Shown here: piece after piece, positions 52,604 to 64,000 of the stretch
How the letters are laid out: each line of letters starts with the position of its first letter
How positions within the stretch are numbered: the stretch's first letter is position 1
Assembly (NCBI RefSeq): GCF_028769735.1
Contig: NC_088179.1
Coordinates: 8,130,001 to 8,194,000 of the forward strand
Direction of reading: 5' to 3'
DNA length: 64,000 nt
Origin: Zonotrichia leucophrys gambelii
Taxonomy: Eukaryota; Chordata; Aves; Passeriformes; Passerellidae
The notes under the pieces: generated by a model
Told to the model about the DNA's origin: nothing
Seen by the model: only the letters and a program-made list of their open reading frames with translations
The model's database searches: none
Program-made: the position numbers and the translations under genes

Positions 52604-55244
52604 CTCCCATGTAAGTGTGCAACCAAGGCCCCCGAAGGCTTTCAGAAGTCTCAGGGTTAGGCTTTGGGGTTCGACACCCATCCCCAGTCCTTACCTTGCC
52701 ACTTATTTCCTTTGTGGTCTTTGTTGCAGATATATCATAGCATGGATAGAATTTTCCTATCCCAAAGAGCTGATAATAACAGAGGTACTCCAAACCCTGG
52801 GTGATTTGCTAGTCACAGACACACACTGACACTTATAAAATGACAGATCCCTTGCTAAGCCAAATTTAAACCTCAGTATCTTAAAATTGGGCTGAGAATC
52901 CTTTCTTCTAAGTGTAAGCACACGTGCAGTCTTGGTTTTGGCCACTATCCCCATTTTGCATTAATACAAAAATATAAGTTAATATAAGCAGCTGTTTGTT
53001 AAGCTGGGGTCAGACAGCTCCTCTGCTCTACTCTAAGGGAAGCTTGAACAGAGTTTGGTCAGACTCACATTCAAACACTGGCCACCAGCTCTTTCCAACC
53101 AGTTTTGTGAAAGTGTAACCTACAGCAAAATTCTATTGCAGGAGCACTTAATGTAACAGCACCTTGCTGATCTGAGGGCTGTTTGGGGTTTTCCCTTGCA
53201 TTAAATTGCTTGAGGGTCTTTTTGAGACAGCTTAGGTATGTCTGTCTGCTGTCTCAGAGTTAAATATCTTCAAGCCCATCAGATGACTGACTTGGACAAT
53301 GAGGCAAAGGCAGAAAGACCTGATTCAGAACTTCTCTCCAGTAATAACCATCCAACAAGAAACTAAGTCAGATCCTTGTTTCATGCTTGAGTGTTCTCAC
53401 TGATGTTTATTGGCTAATATTTGGTTGTTTAAGAGTTATTTGGCACTGTTCCAACACAACTGACAGCTAAATAATACATAATCTGTTTTTCAGCAAAGCA
53501 ATTACTAAGTAAACCTGAACACATTGAAGGAGTAAACGACAGGTTACAACACCTAGAACAAGATGCCACACCTGAAAAAGCTAATATTACCTGAATAACT
53601 ATTATCTGTAATCACCAGAATATGCTGAAATTATTGCTCTATTTAAGGGAAGATTAAGCCACCTGCTCGTAAAATACATGCTAGGAACTTGTTTACTGCT
53701 CTTCCCCTCTTGCACACACTTGAGATTCTGTAATTATTCTAGCAGCACATTACTGGAAATTGTGTGAACTTCAAGTTTCAGGGCCAGATTGTTCACAGGA
53801 CACAGTCCTCTTTAAATCAACCTACTCATTCCTCTTGAAAAGCAATGCACAGAATCTGGTATTATGTCAGAGCTCATAATTAGAACTGTGCAAATATTAG
53901 ATTTTCAGAGAAATTAAAGACCATAATCTAAACTGCCAATGTTTCATCTTTACATTTAAATGAATCCTCTCACTCATTCTCAGCAAAATATTTTTGAGGG
54001 TCAAACAAAGTATTACATTTGAGACAAAAATCATGTGCCATCCAGCTAGATTAATAGGAGTTTAACGACTGAATTAAGTAATTTCTGTTTTCTACCGCAT
54101 GTTTGATTGGAAAAAAATGAGTAGTTAAAATACTTCAATGAATCCATTGCATACATTCTGGATAAAATGTGTTTTTAAGTAGTTTCTCACCACTAAATCA
54201 CAAAGCCATCATTTATCACTAGTATCAAATATTAGTTCTTTGTTACACTTATGGATAATGTGATAAAGCCACCAAGCCATACCTTTAAACTTTGTTTTGA
54301 ATTTCACAGTAGCAGTATTGAAAACAGGTAACAGTAATTACAATCAATGGGTCTCCCTAATCAAAGGTGTTCATTTAGAACCAAACTGAGGTGACATCCA
54401 CAGCAACAAGCTGCAGAAGGCACAAATTACCCCTTCCCTTCACCCTTTCTGCCAGTTCAGTGCTTCTGACAATGTTACATCATCATTGAGCCACGGCAGA
54501 GCCCAGTGCATCACAAGAGAGTGATGCTGATAACAGAGCTGTTTGAACAGCTGTATGGCCTTATTAAATGACATTCTAGTTTCATTAAAGTATTATTATA
54601 TACTGGAAGATTTTCCTGAAGTTATGTGTGTGCTCTGCAAGTCCCTACACTGTAGTGGTAAATGCATCTTAAAGCAATTAAATGCATTTGTGCAGTCTTC
54701 AAAAACAAGATACTCTATCATCTCATCCATAAAATAAGTATCTGGAGTAAATGTGCTTTTTGAATAGGAACTCAATCAAAACCAGATCCCACCATCTAAC
54801 CCGTCTGGAAGAGTTTTGACCCAGTTTTGCACTTCCCAGCAAGCCTGTGTCTCTCTAGTAAGGCAGACTGAGGGGATGTGCACAGAGCCTTGTGCAGACA
54901 GATACAAACAAGCTCTGCCTTGGCTGCAGGCAGCTCCACACTGTTCCTGCGCCATAAGCAGGCTGCAGTGCCAGGGGCAGCTCCCTGCCCTTGGGCAGCT
55001 CCCAGTGCACAGAGAGCCCAGTAACAGCCGTGGCAGCCCAGTTTCTGCTCCAGGAACTGTGCACACATGGCTGAGCCAGCTAAGTGCCTGTTCACACACT
55101 GCCTGCAGCCCTGCCTCAGAAAACACCCTGTGCTTGCAACACCTGCCTCTGGCAGCAGCCCTGGCTCCCAGCTCTGCCCATGCTGAGCCAAGGGCAGCAC
55201 CATGCAGGGCGCACTGTGCCCTGGGCCCTCACCGTTGGAATCCA
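52604..55244. other. Unique non-coding DNA
   Basis: Mainly AT-rich, then a GC-rich, CpG-poor block at 54800-55244 with overlapping open frames on both strands (149 codons minus, 143 codons plus). Openness on both strands at once points to base composition, not coding. Confidence 0.6.
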
Positions 55245-55790
55245 TAAAGTTAGGTTTTTAGGAAATGGTTAAAAAAGTATAGGCCTCAAACTGAAGTTTT
55301 GTTAGCATTGCAAATACAGCAGAAAAGTTTCCCAAGCAGTAGAGCATACATGACAAATAACAATAGGCCTCTGTAGAATTAGCTTAAAGATGGCAACAAG
55401 GTTATTTAATGTATATCCTTAGAAAGTTAACATGAATAAAGCTCTGTTCTTAGTCTCTTATGAACCAGTCTTTGTTTTAACTACCATTACGTGTGTTTTA
55501 TGAGATTGGATAGAATGCTTGTCAATGTGTGTTGTTTTATGTATGATTAGATGAAATCTAAGCTGAGATAGTTTTATGCTATGCTGTAATACTCCACCTC
55601 CTTAGCATTCCCTGTAAATCAGCGAGCTGTTAACTTCCTGTCTCCATTGTATAACAATGTCTTGAAACTAATGTGCAAATAATAAAAAAGCTCTTCACTA
55701 GTCTAGTTTATCCAATGTTATCCATATCTAGACATCACTGCCGCAGCAAGTAAGTTCCTTTTTAAAGACATAAGTTCCTAACACAATTAG
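55245..55790 (+). mobile_element. Unidentified interspersed-repeat candidate, LTR-like
   Basis: A GC-rich stretch changes abruptly at about 55245 into AT-rich sequence that looks like a retroviral LTR. It has long T/A-rich U3-like sequence, a polyadenylation-like cluster (GCAAATAATAAAAAAGCTC) near 55675-55693 and a CA-rich end around CTGCCGCAGCA (about 55739-55749). I could not find convincing TG...CA ends with a matching target-site duplication, so the borders are estimates and the strand follows the AATAAA-like signal. It shares no obvious sequence with the two solo LTRs in this window. Alternatives are a different LTR family or ordinary unique AT-rich DNA. Confidence 0.35.
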
Positions 55791-57299
55791 ACCTATATCT
55801 ACCCTTCTCCCACACTCACCCTGCCTCACTGCCACCCTGCTCCCAGGGAGAGCAGCTGTAATCCCAGGAAGGACAGCAGGAATGATCTTCTTTCAGTGCT
55901 GGGAACCTGAGTTCCAGATTGCTGCTGTTTCATTGCATGCCTTCATCCTCCACTCACTGCAAGCATAAGTAACAATGGAGTTTCTGCGACTTCCTTCTTT
56001 CAGTCATCTGCTCTTGTGGCCAATTTTTCTATTCTCACATGCCATTAAATATCCCATTTTTATTTATGCTCCCTCTAGGGGTGTACAAGCTGCTGTTACT
56101 GGGGTCTGAAGGAATCTCTTCTCCCACAGATCTCATAATATTTAATGTGAATATTCCTATTCATGTTCCAGTTCCTATTTAATTGGATGTATTTACAATT
56201 GTTTAAAATGCTGGATATTACCAAAATTATAGGCAATAAGCCTCAGTGCAGAACATATGTTTCAGGCTGTGTAAACTGCCACAAGACGACTGTAACTAAG
56301 TTTTATTGTATGTATTAATTACTGTATGCATTGATGTATAATTTATTCTATGGGTTTATGCTTTGTTTTATGGGCTAAACCAAGCATTAATTTAGGCATG
56401 CTTTAAAAATATGTAAATAAGTCTATTTCAGTACATTTACCTGAAGGGAAATACTGATCTTCCCATTACCAAATACCTGACTGTCATCTATAGGCAGATA
56501 CAATCAAAACTTTTCAGGCTTTAGAGAAACAGAGTTTTACCAAAACTAACAAAACAAAATCATAACGTGCCCAGATTTCTGTACAAGTCAGTAGGACTGC
56601 TAAGAAAGTTTCCATATGAAAAATCACTTTGTGGAAATGTCCCTTTTGGAGCAAACATTCCCCACCTTACTGCAGTCCAAGTGGGAACAGCAGATGGTGC
56701 TGTTTAATGTTGTCTTCTCCCCTCACATTTTATTATCACTGGAATTATCACACTATTCTTAATGCACTTTTACAACATGCATTAGGGAAATTTCATACAG
56801 GGACCTGTTACATCACCACATTGAATAATAAATAAATATTTATTCTGTAATGATATTTCTTTATTGCATTCCAGACTTCATTTGAAGGCATATTTCTTAA
56901 CATTTCTTACTGCCTCAGAAAGTGATGGGGGTCCATTTGCCTGTCAGGAGGTTATTATCAAGCGCATGGTAGAACCATTCTGTCAGAACTTGTCATGAGA
57001 GGGACAAATCCTCCCCAAACTAATTAATTGGTGGGGCTGGAGCCATAGAAAGGGCCAGCAAACATAATTAACAATAATATTTTAATGTTTTTTAGACTTT
57101 CATCGGTTTGGAGAACTTTTAGTACATGAGCCCTGTAGAAAATTAAATCCATTATAAACCTGAGAAATTGTTTGTTCAATGAAACCTCCCAAAATTTCTT
57201 GTTCAACAAACTCCCCAAATCTAAGATTTCAATGATGTCACTTTCAACAAGCCAACAATTTACAATCAAGTGCCACAGTTTCTCTTCCTGTTGTTAAAA
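55791..57299. other. Unique AT-rich non-coding DNA
   Basis: The stretch 56290-56440 is dense in TTAAT and ATTA steps. TAATTAATTG occurs at 57021-57030, within an otherwise mixed block from about 56860 that could be a homeodomain-bound element. No repeat or gene was recognised. Confidence 0.5.
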
Positions 57300-57460
57300 A
57301 TACAGCTCCAACCTCTTGGCTGCAGGACACTGTGCTCCATTCCTGTCACTCCCTGTTGACTGATTTGCTCAACATCACATTCAAACTTCTTGCCCTCACT
57401 TTGAAGTCCTTCACAGAAATAACCTTCTGCTGCCACTTCTATTTATAACTAATTCCCTGA
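57300..57460 (+). mobile_element. Possible ancient LINE relic (reverse-transcriptase C-terminal region)
   Basis: Read from 57377 the plus strand encodes TFKLLALTLKSF before degenerating. This resembles the conserved tail of the reverse transcriptase in old non-LTR elements such as L2 and CR1/L3 (pattern FKLLxLTxKxLH). The frame is short, the neighbouring residues do not match clearly and it stops soon after. If real, this is a very old insertion. A chance match cannot be excluded. Confidence 0.3.
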
Positions 57461-60400
57461 CCTTAATGATTCACCACTTATGTTACCTTAATGGACATGT
57501 CTGTCTATGCCCCCTCCACCCTGCACTGTCTGCAGGATCCAGCACAGCTCAGAACACTCCAGTCTCTTATGCATTTTCAATTTTTCCTCCTTGACTGATA
57601 AGAATTTGCCAACAAAGAAAGCGCAGCTGAAATGTCTTTTTAAACTGCAGGCATTTTTATGTCTGGAATATTTAAATAAAAATACTCTGAGTTCAAGACA
57701 AAAATATGTACAATTCTATACAAAAGGCAGGCTAACGCTTCAGTAGGATCATCCACTTGCATGCACAAAAAAGCCTTTAGGACCAATCATGCAGGTTTGA
57801 ACATCTCCTGCATGTCTCATGCTACCTGTGCTTCCAAAGCACAACAGCAGCTCCAGCCATCAAAAGCAGCTGAAGGTTTAGATGCAAGATATTTTTGCAT
57901 GTCAGCACAGAAAACAAAAATCCCCAACAGAAAGTTTGTATGGTCAAATAAACAAATCAAACATCTTGCACAAGGCAACAAGCAAAAAAGACCAAGACTT
58001 GCATGCAACTTGTTCCAAAACACAGCAAGGTTTTTCCTTTAAAAATATGCATTTTTCCACAAATAAATATTCCATGTTTTATTTTCCTACCCAAGAAAAT
58101 GTACATTTCTCATTCTCCCCACCACTGTTTTCCTTCTCTCTGTCACTACTCAGAGTTTTTCAGCTGTAGAGTCATTGGGACTCATCAGTGTCAAACCAAG
58201 GAACACAACCCCATTTCTTTCCTCCAGTGCAGGCCAAGGAGACACCCAGATAATAAGACCACCCCACCCTCCAGCACCTTCCAGCTGCATTTACAGACTG
58301 ACACATTTGTAAAAGCTCTTCCTAAGATTTGCAGAGCTCCTCCAAGCCTAGAAAAGGCAGAAGCAGCATTGCTGCTGGGGGCAGCGACCATCCCAGTGCT
58401 GCCAGTCTGTCCCAAACAGGTACCAAACACAGCAGCTGCTGGGGATGCCCTGAATCCACAGCCTGGGCTGCCCAGCACTGTGAGAGGCACACAGCAAAAG
58501 CTGTCAGGGTTTAGAGCACTGATATCTGGGAAGGATGAACAGTGGCCTGCCAGAAAAAGGGAAGGACTGTCTTCTTTGTCTCAGTTTGTGATGTGAAACA
58601 AGGCATGTTAATTCCTGCCCTCACATGGGACATCTGGTTTTTGAGAAATTCTCTTATAGCACAGTCTTTAAAGAGGCTTAATTGCATAAACAGAAACAGC
58701 AAGAAGAGCAGGAGGAGCTGCAGTGTAAGGAGAGGAGTGACAGCAGAAATGGGACAATTGTGACTCCCCTGAAGGACAGAGTGGCTGCCACAGAGGAGCA
58801 GCACAACCCCAAGCCCTGGCCCTACAGGCCCCTCAGAACTGCAGCTGAGAGGGGCTCCTGGTCCCCTGGTCACCCTCAGCCAGCACAGCACACCTGCTGC
58901 ACTGTGGCATTTCACATACCTACTCTTTGTAAAACATTTCCACCCCCGAGGTTCTCATGCCTTATTTACAAGAGGGGATATGTTCTCTCTGAGATGGGGC
59001 ACATATTCCAACTCTCAGCAGCAGTTGGGAAGGTCAGGAAAATGGCTCTTTTAACACAAGGAGCACCAATTCAAAGTTAAGCCAGGGTTCTGAATTAGGA
59101 AGCAAGACCTGAGACCACTCAACTCCCCTCTCAGCAGCCCAACACACTCACCACTGCAGGCATCTGAATCAAGGCACCTTTTCCCTATAGTTACATTAAA
59201 TGGCAGCTGACATCTCTTTGGATAACTAAAGCAACATGGGCTGCTTTTTTAATTGAAACACCCCATTTCCATCATCATCATTTTGAACATATTCGTGTTT
59301 TGCATCACTTTCCTTGGCTATCCATGCAAATTCCTTATTTGACTGCTGCCTTCCAAAATTTCAACCCCTGAGCACATGCACACAGGTTATTTTTTTTTTA
59401 ATTATGTCTAAATATATATATACAGTCCTATATTGACACTTTCTCACCATGAAGAAGTTCCTAGGATTTGGTTAGGATGCTGCCAGGCCCTTAGGAGCTC
59501 CCTTTCTGGCACAGACCTGGCCAGAGTCCCCTCCTTTCCTCAGAACCTGCTCCAGCAAGAACAATCCCCTCTTCCCTAAGCATGTGCCACTCCTTTTTTC
59601 TTCTCCCAAACTTCCTTGTTTCTCAAACCCCTTCTTCAGCCTCCTCTTATTGCTTATCCCATTTGCCGCTCTCCTTCCCACTCCTCAGAGCAGGCTTTAA
59701 CACATTTCCTTTGTTCACCGCCACCTCCACACCCCCTTAATGAGCCAGGCAGATTTCCTGAAGTTTCTGTGTGTCACACAGGGCCTGCCTACTCACCACC
59801 AGCACAAACAGAGCTCCCCCAGTTCCTGGGAAACACAGGGAAGTTGGACTGCAATTCTGTCACATTTTTACCCAAATCTCCTCCCCTTCCCACTGTCCCT
59901 GCAGATGCCCAAAGGGCTGTGCCCAAGGAGGGTGAGCAGAGAGGGGCAGCAAGAGGCACAGGCTGGGGCAAGAGCAGCTCTGGCACTCTGGCAGCTGAAT
60001 CTGTTGGTGCTGGCTCAAACTCCTTGCTTCAGACTCCTTCAAACCCAAATGGACCAATGCAAGCAACCCAAAGGTACATTCACATGCTACAAACTCATAC
60101 TTGGCAAAACTCTTCTTTTGCTTCCTAGCCCTGCTGCAGATCCTGAGTGTTCCCCTACCTGTCCATGATTCCTGCCCACCTCAGATTTTTGCTGTCCAGT
60201 GGAATAAGGAAATTTCTTGCTTGTTCAAACTGGCCATTATAAACAAAATAAAGCTCCACCATTTTTTAACACAGTTAGTGAGAAGCAACTTCTTATATAC
60301 CTGATTCTTATTGAGTGTCTTTGAGTTCTCTTCAAAAAGTCATTGAAAGAAGTTGCTGTGATATTAGATTTTTATGGGAAGACAGAAGGTGGAGCATAAA

Positions 60401-63400
60401 ATTTGCTGCCAACCTTTCATTTTCTGATGGTTACACTCCTTCTTTAGATAGGACAATGAAGGCTGATGCTTTGGAGCAGCTACGTGAAACAGAGGCTAGA
60501 CAAGATTAATAAATACTCACTTTCATTCTCTTAAAGGCCTTCCCGAGGTACACCTTGGGCAGTCCAAAGCCTTCCAGGGCTATACCCAGGGCAGACAATG
60601 GTCACAGGTTTTTCAGACAGATGTAAATTTGGTCCATTTACATATGAGGGGTTAATCCTCCCATTACAGCTCCAGGTAATGAAGTCCTTTACCCCCAGTT
60701 TGCTCCCTCCAACTCACTTTCATTTGCACTTTTCAGGGCCTGAGACAGTGAGGTGTCCTTGAGCCCCAGGCCTAGAGAGAAGTGGTTTTGCCTGAATGAA
60801 GTGGGAGAACAGCAGCTGACAGAGTTGCACATTAAATCAGAGCAGAATCTGAAAAACAAGAGCTCAAGCCTAAGGCACCACGGCCCTGAGCTCCCATCAG
60901 CCCTGTGTCCATCCCGTGCAGGAGCAGCACAGCTGCACAGACCATTGGTGGTGTCCCCTCACACACACCAAGTGTCACTCCAGGGATGTCCTGTGAGCCC
61001 CTGCCAGCTGAGAGCTGGGGAACCACAGGGAATTCTGCATCCCTGCCTTGCTCAGCACATTTTGGGGGCTGCCTGTGCCATGGAGCTTTAGGACTGCGTG
61101 AGGCACTCCAGCACCTGCAATGTGAGATGCTGGAGTGAAAACATGCTGATGGGAGCTGGCAGCTGGCAGGATGGCAGCCAGCAAAAGAAAAGGGCAAACT
61201 TCTTATTAAGCCAAACTTTAATCTGATTCTGGACAGACATTTGGAGTGCCTAGGACACATTGACTATAGTAGGCTATTCTATACTACACCATCTCCACCA
61301 AGCCCTTCAGCAGGGCTAACTATGAGCTCTGTAGTCAGTAAACAATTTATTTCTAAAACTTTCTCCACCAGAGGACTGCAGAGATGGCAATAAAGGAAGA
61401 ATTTGCGCTTCCATAAAGCATACAGGTGTTTATGATGGATCCCCCACTTCTACCATTCCCAGCAATAACTTGGAGGATCTATCACAAAAAGAAAACACTG
61501 TGGGAGTAAGTCAGCAATTCTTTTACCTTATTACAGAAAGAAGTACAAGACATTCACTTGGTTCTTGCAAAAGCTGAATTTTGAGCTGCCAAATTAAAGC
61601 ATTAATTTCCAATGGTACTTTCTACTGCACCATGTTTATTATAATTGTTCATATTTTCATACCTATGAAGTAGGACCTCACCAGAATTCAGCAGAAGTGG
61701 GACAGTGAGTATTCACTTGTGGCAACTAAAATGCCACTTTCAGAAAGCATGCATAAAAATAACTCAGAAGCTGCTATTTAGTTTACAAATAATCCATGTA
61801 AATGCCAGGAAAAGTGGAAAATGTTACCTGAATTCTATGTTGCTACCTTGTGAATTGCTATATTCAGCTTCTGAGGAAGGAAGAGAAAGTCACAGGTAAA
61901 TTTATAATAGACTGTCATTTTACATAAATGCACCTTGGGGAGCGGAGATAACAGCAAATTCTCTACACAAGCCACTTACAACCATCAGCAGTTTCTGAGT
62001 GCTACATTTTATCCAGAACTAGTTACAGCAGTCAGCTCCAGGAAAAACCACCCACAATTCTGTAGGAGCAGAACTGTGCTGAGCTGCCTACATTGCTAAA
62101 TCTAGGATTTAATTTAATGGCCCTGAGCAAGATCTCCTTTGTTTTGTTTTGCTCACAGCCCCTCCCAGAAGCTGTCCCAAGCACATCCAAAGAAGTGTAG
62201 GCAGTTTTCAGGTGTTGGAAGTGCTCATATATTGTCTCTCTCTGTAGCTGCATTAATTTTGAAATACTCTGAGGCAGGGCCTGCTACTGATGTTTGGGTA
62301 ACTGCATCAGTCAGGATGTTTGTCATCTATTCTTACACAGGCAAGAACCCAAAAGAAAAACAAACAACCCAACCTACCACTGCAAACTAATCCCATAAAG
62401 CAAGGGAAAACTCCTGTCAGCATTACATAGATAGATTATTTCCCTGCTGTCAAATTTCAGTCCTGCTAAACAATCCAACAAATTAATACTAAGGCAAAAA
62501 GACGACTCAGGAATGGAAATTTGTGTGGTTTCCACTACATCCTTGTATCACAGAGCTTTCCAGACAAAAATACCTCTGATTCTCTCCATCTTTTATACCT
62601 GCTGCCCCTGTAGCTGTGGGAAGTGTATTCACCACACAGGACAGGCAAGGCTAACAGCAAAGAACACTTACAGCATTTTCTACCTTGCCCTGGATGCTTT
62701 TACAGCAAGCAAAAGCTCAGCATTAATGAAGATCCACAAGGCATCCCCTAACTCACAGAGCCCTCTGGTCAGGAAGGTGGAGATTTCCACAGAATTGAAG
62801 AATAAGTGACATATTTCAGCTAAATACACCAAGCATGACCTATACAACATTTAGAATAGAGAAAAGCCTGTGGTCTGAAAAATTAGCTTAAGCATGGCAA
62901 ATGTCTTCAGTGGCCACAAGGAGTCAGGACAGCCATTGAAAAGCTGGTGGAACTCACAACTTTTGCTTACAGCTATCACAGAAAAGCACCTCGTGTTGGT
63001 GCTCCACAGCACAGAGAAGTTACTTGCTGTACTCCAGCCTGAGAATAAATGTGCCTCATAATTGTCCCAAAAAGCAGAACAACTGACACCTCATGTTCTT
63101 GTCACTCCAACAGGGTTTAGTGAGAGGCTGCACAGAAGGTTTTTCAGTGAAACATCTGTGATTACACAGTTGGATGGTATCTGTGGGCTTGTTTCAAGCT
63201 CCCCTTGGTGTGAGTAAAAGGTTGCAGCTTTCACAGATATAGTTCATGGCCTGACTGAGCCACAGTACCTCTATCCTTGAGAAAAAAAACAAAAAAGCAC
63301 TGAACCTGTGCGTCCAAATGAAAGGGAAGAGGACAAAAGGATATTGAATATTTCTTTATAGCCCATTTATTCCATGGGGGTGTGTGTACAATTTCTCTGG

Positions 63401-64000
63401 CAGCCTGAACAGATCTCACCATTTACCTAAGAAGATATTCATTACTGCTCTAAATCTGTACCAATCACTCATGTGGGAGATGGGGCTGGGAAAGGCTGAA
63501 GTGAGACTCTGCAGTAAAAGACAGAACAACTGTAAACTCCAGGCTGCAGCAAGATAAATACAACATGCATTTATCTCTTGTTTTGGTGTATAATGTGACT
63601 GCTAGGATTTATGGCCCCGGGCATATCTCATGTCATGTGAGAGTCTCTGTGCCTGGGAAGAGCGTGGCTGCATGGCACACCACACCAGTGCACTGCCTGA
63701 TGGACTGATTACTCAGAACACAGCTTTTTTTCTTTTCCCTTGCTGCCTTTTCTCCACTTTTCCCAGACATTTATTACTGTAATCCATGGCCACACTAGAT
63801 TATCTAAATTCATGATGTGTTGCAATCCCCTTGAATACATGGTTTATAAAGTTGTCTTTGCATACCTTTTGCAGAGCTACTCAAATTTAAAACATACATC
63901 ATCTCCATGCCTCTGAAAGTTTCCTTTTCCCTCCTCAGAAGAGCTAATTCCCCATCAGCCATGGGAAGACACAGAAATTTTAGGTATGACAGGAGAGAAA
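57461..64000. other. Unique non-coding DNA to the end of the window
   Basis: Alternating AT-rich and GC-richer CpG-poor patches (58200-58900, 59480-60130, 60750-61190) open frames of up to 197 codons (58003-58596, plus). None shows a recognisable domain, and frames on the other strand are open in the same places. No identified repeat lies here. Confidence 0.55.

Noticed and set aside
52666..52678. GGTTCGACACC, a match to the RNA polymerase III B-box pattern
   Set aside because: The flanking bases do not form a T-arm stem, no A box is found upstream and no tRNA fold can be drawn.
58003..58596. 197-codon open frame, and a 170-codon frame at 59616-60128
   Set aside because: Both lie in GC-richer, CpG-poor patches with opposite-strand frames open as well, and show no family resemblance.
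60540..60720. Repeat-like texture (GGTTAATCCTCCCATTACAG region)
   Set aside because: It feels like an interspersed repeat, but I found no second copy in the window, no LTR ends and no target-site duplication.
1..64000. CRISPR arrays, operons, bacterial ribosome-binding sites and terminators
   Set aside because: No regularly spaced direct repeats or prokaryotic gene organisation are present; the repeat content is avian.

Overview
The window reads as non-coding nuclear DNA from a bird, most likely a passerine (songbird). Three insertions support this. A CR1 LINE tail lies at about 9806-9950 on the minus strand. A SINE at about 26563-26690 joins a decayed tRNA-Ile-like head to a CR1-type tail, an architecture known from passerine SINEs. 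Two related solo LTRs, at 19604-20017 and 38408-38822, have class II-like ends and 6-bp target-site duplications. Long AT-rich stretches, general CpG depletion and sparse interspersed repeats also fit an avian intergenic region or a very large intron. I found no bacterial genes, CRISPR array, rRNA or intact tRNA, and no protein-coding exon I would defend. The longest open frame is 280 codons and none of the translations resembles a family I know.

Layout. 1-9.8 kb: unique DNA, with a homeodomain/POU-motif-rich segment at 395-640, a small tandem duplication at 2002-2061 and a moderately CpG-rich patch at 4470-5130. 9.8-19.6 kb: the CR1 tail, an AT-rich segment with homeodomain cores at 11040-11250, an AT microsatellite and a 31-bp duplication. 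19.6-36 kb: solo LTR 1, a long RNA-like hairpin at 25577-25658, the SINE, a G-quadruplex motif at 28404-28423 and two enhancer-like segments at 31.4-32.4 kb. 36.1-36.8 kb: the only strong CpG island, containing an 88-bp tandem duplication. 38.4-64 kb: solo LTR 2, an A27 tract, a 16-bp perfect palindrome around TAATTA, a 93-bp tandem duplication, an unrecognised LTR-like block at about 55.25-55.79 kb and a faint old LINE reverse-transcriptase relic near 57.4 kb.

No set of genes can be seen working together. The features most likely to be functional are the orphan CpG island, which may be a promoter of an unannotated transcript or an alternative first exon, and the hairpin, which may be a miRNA precursor or a MITE relic. 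The motif-rich segments could be regulatory elements of a gene outside the window. Those roles are inferences; conservation and transcript data would decide them.
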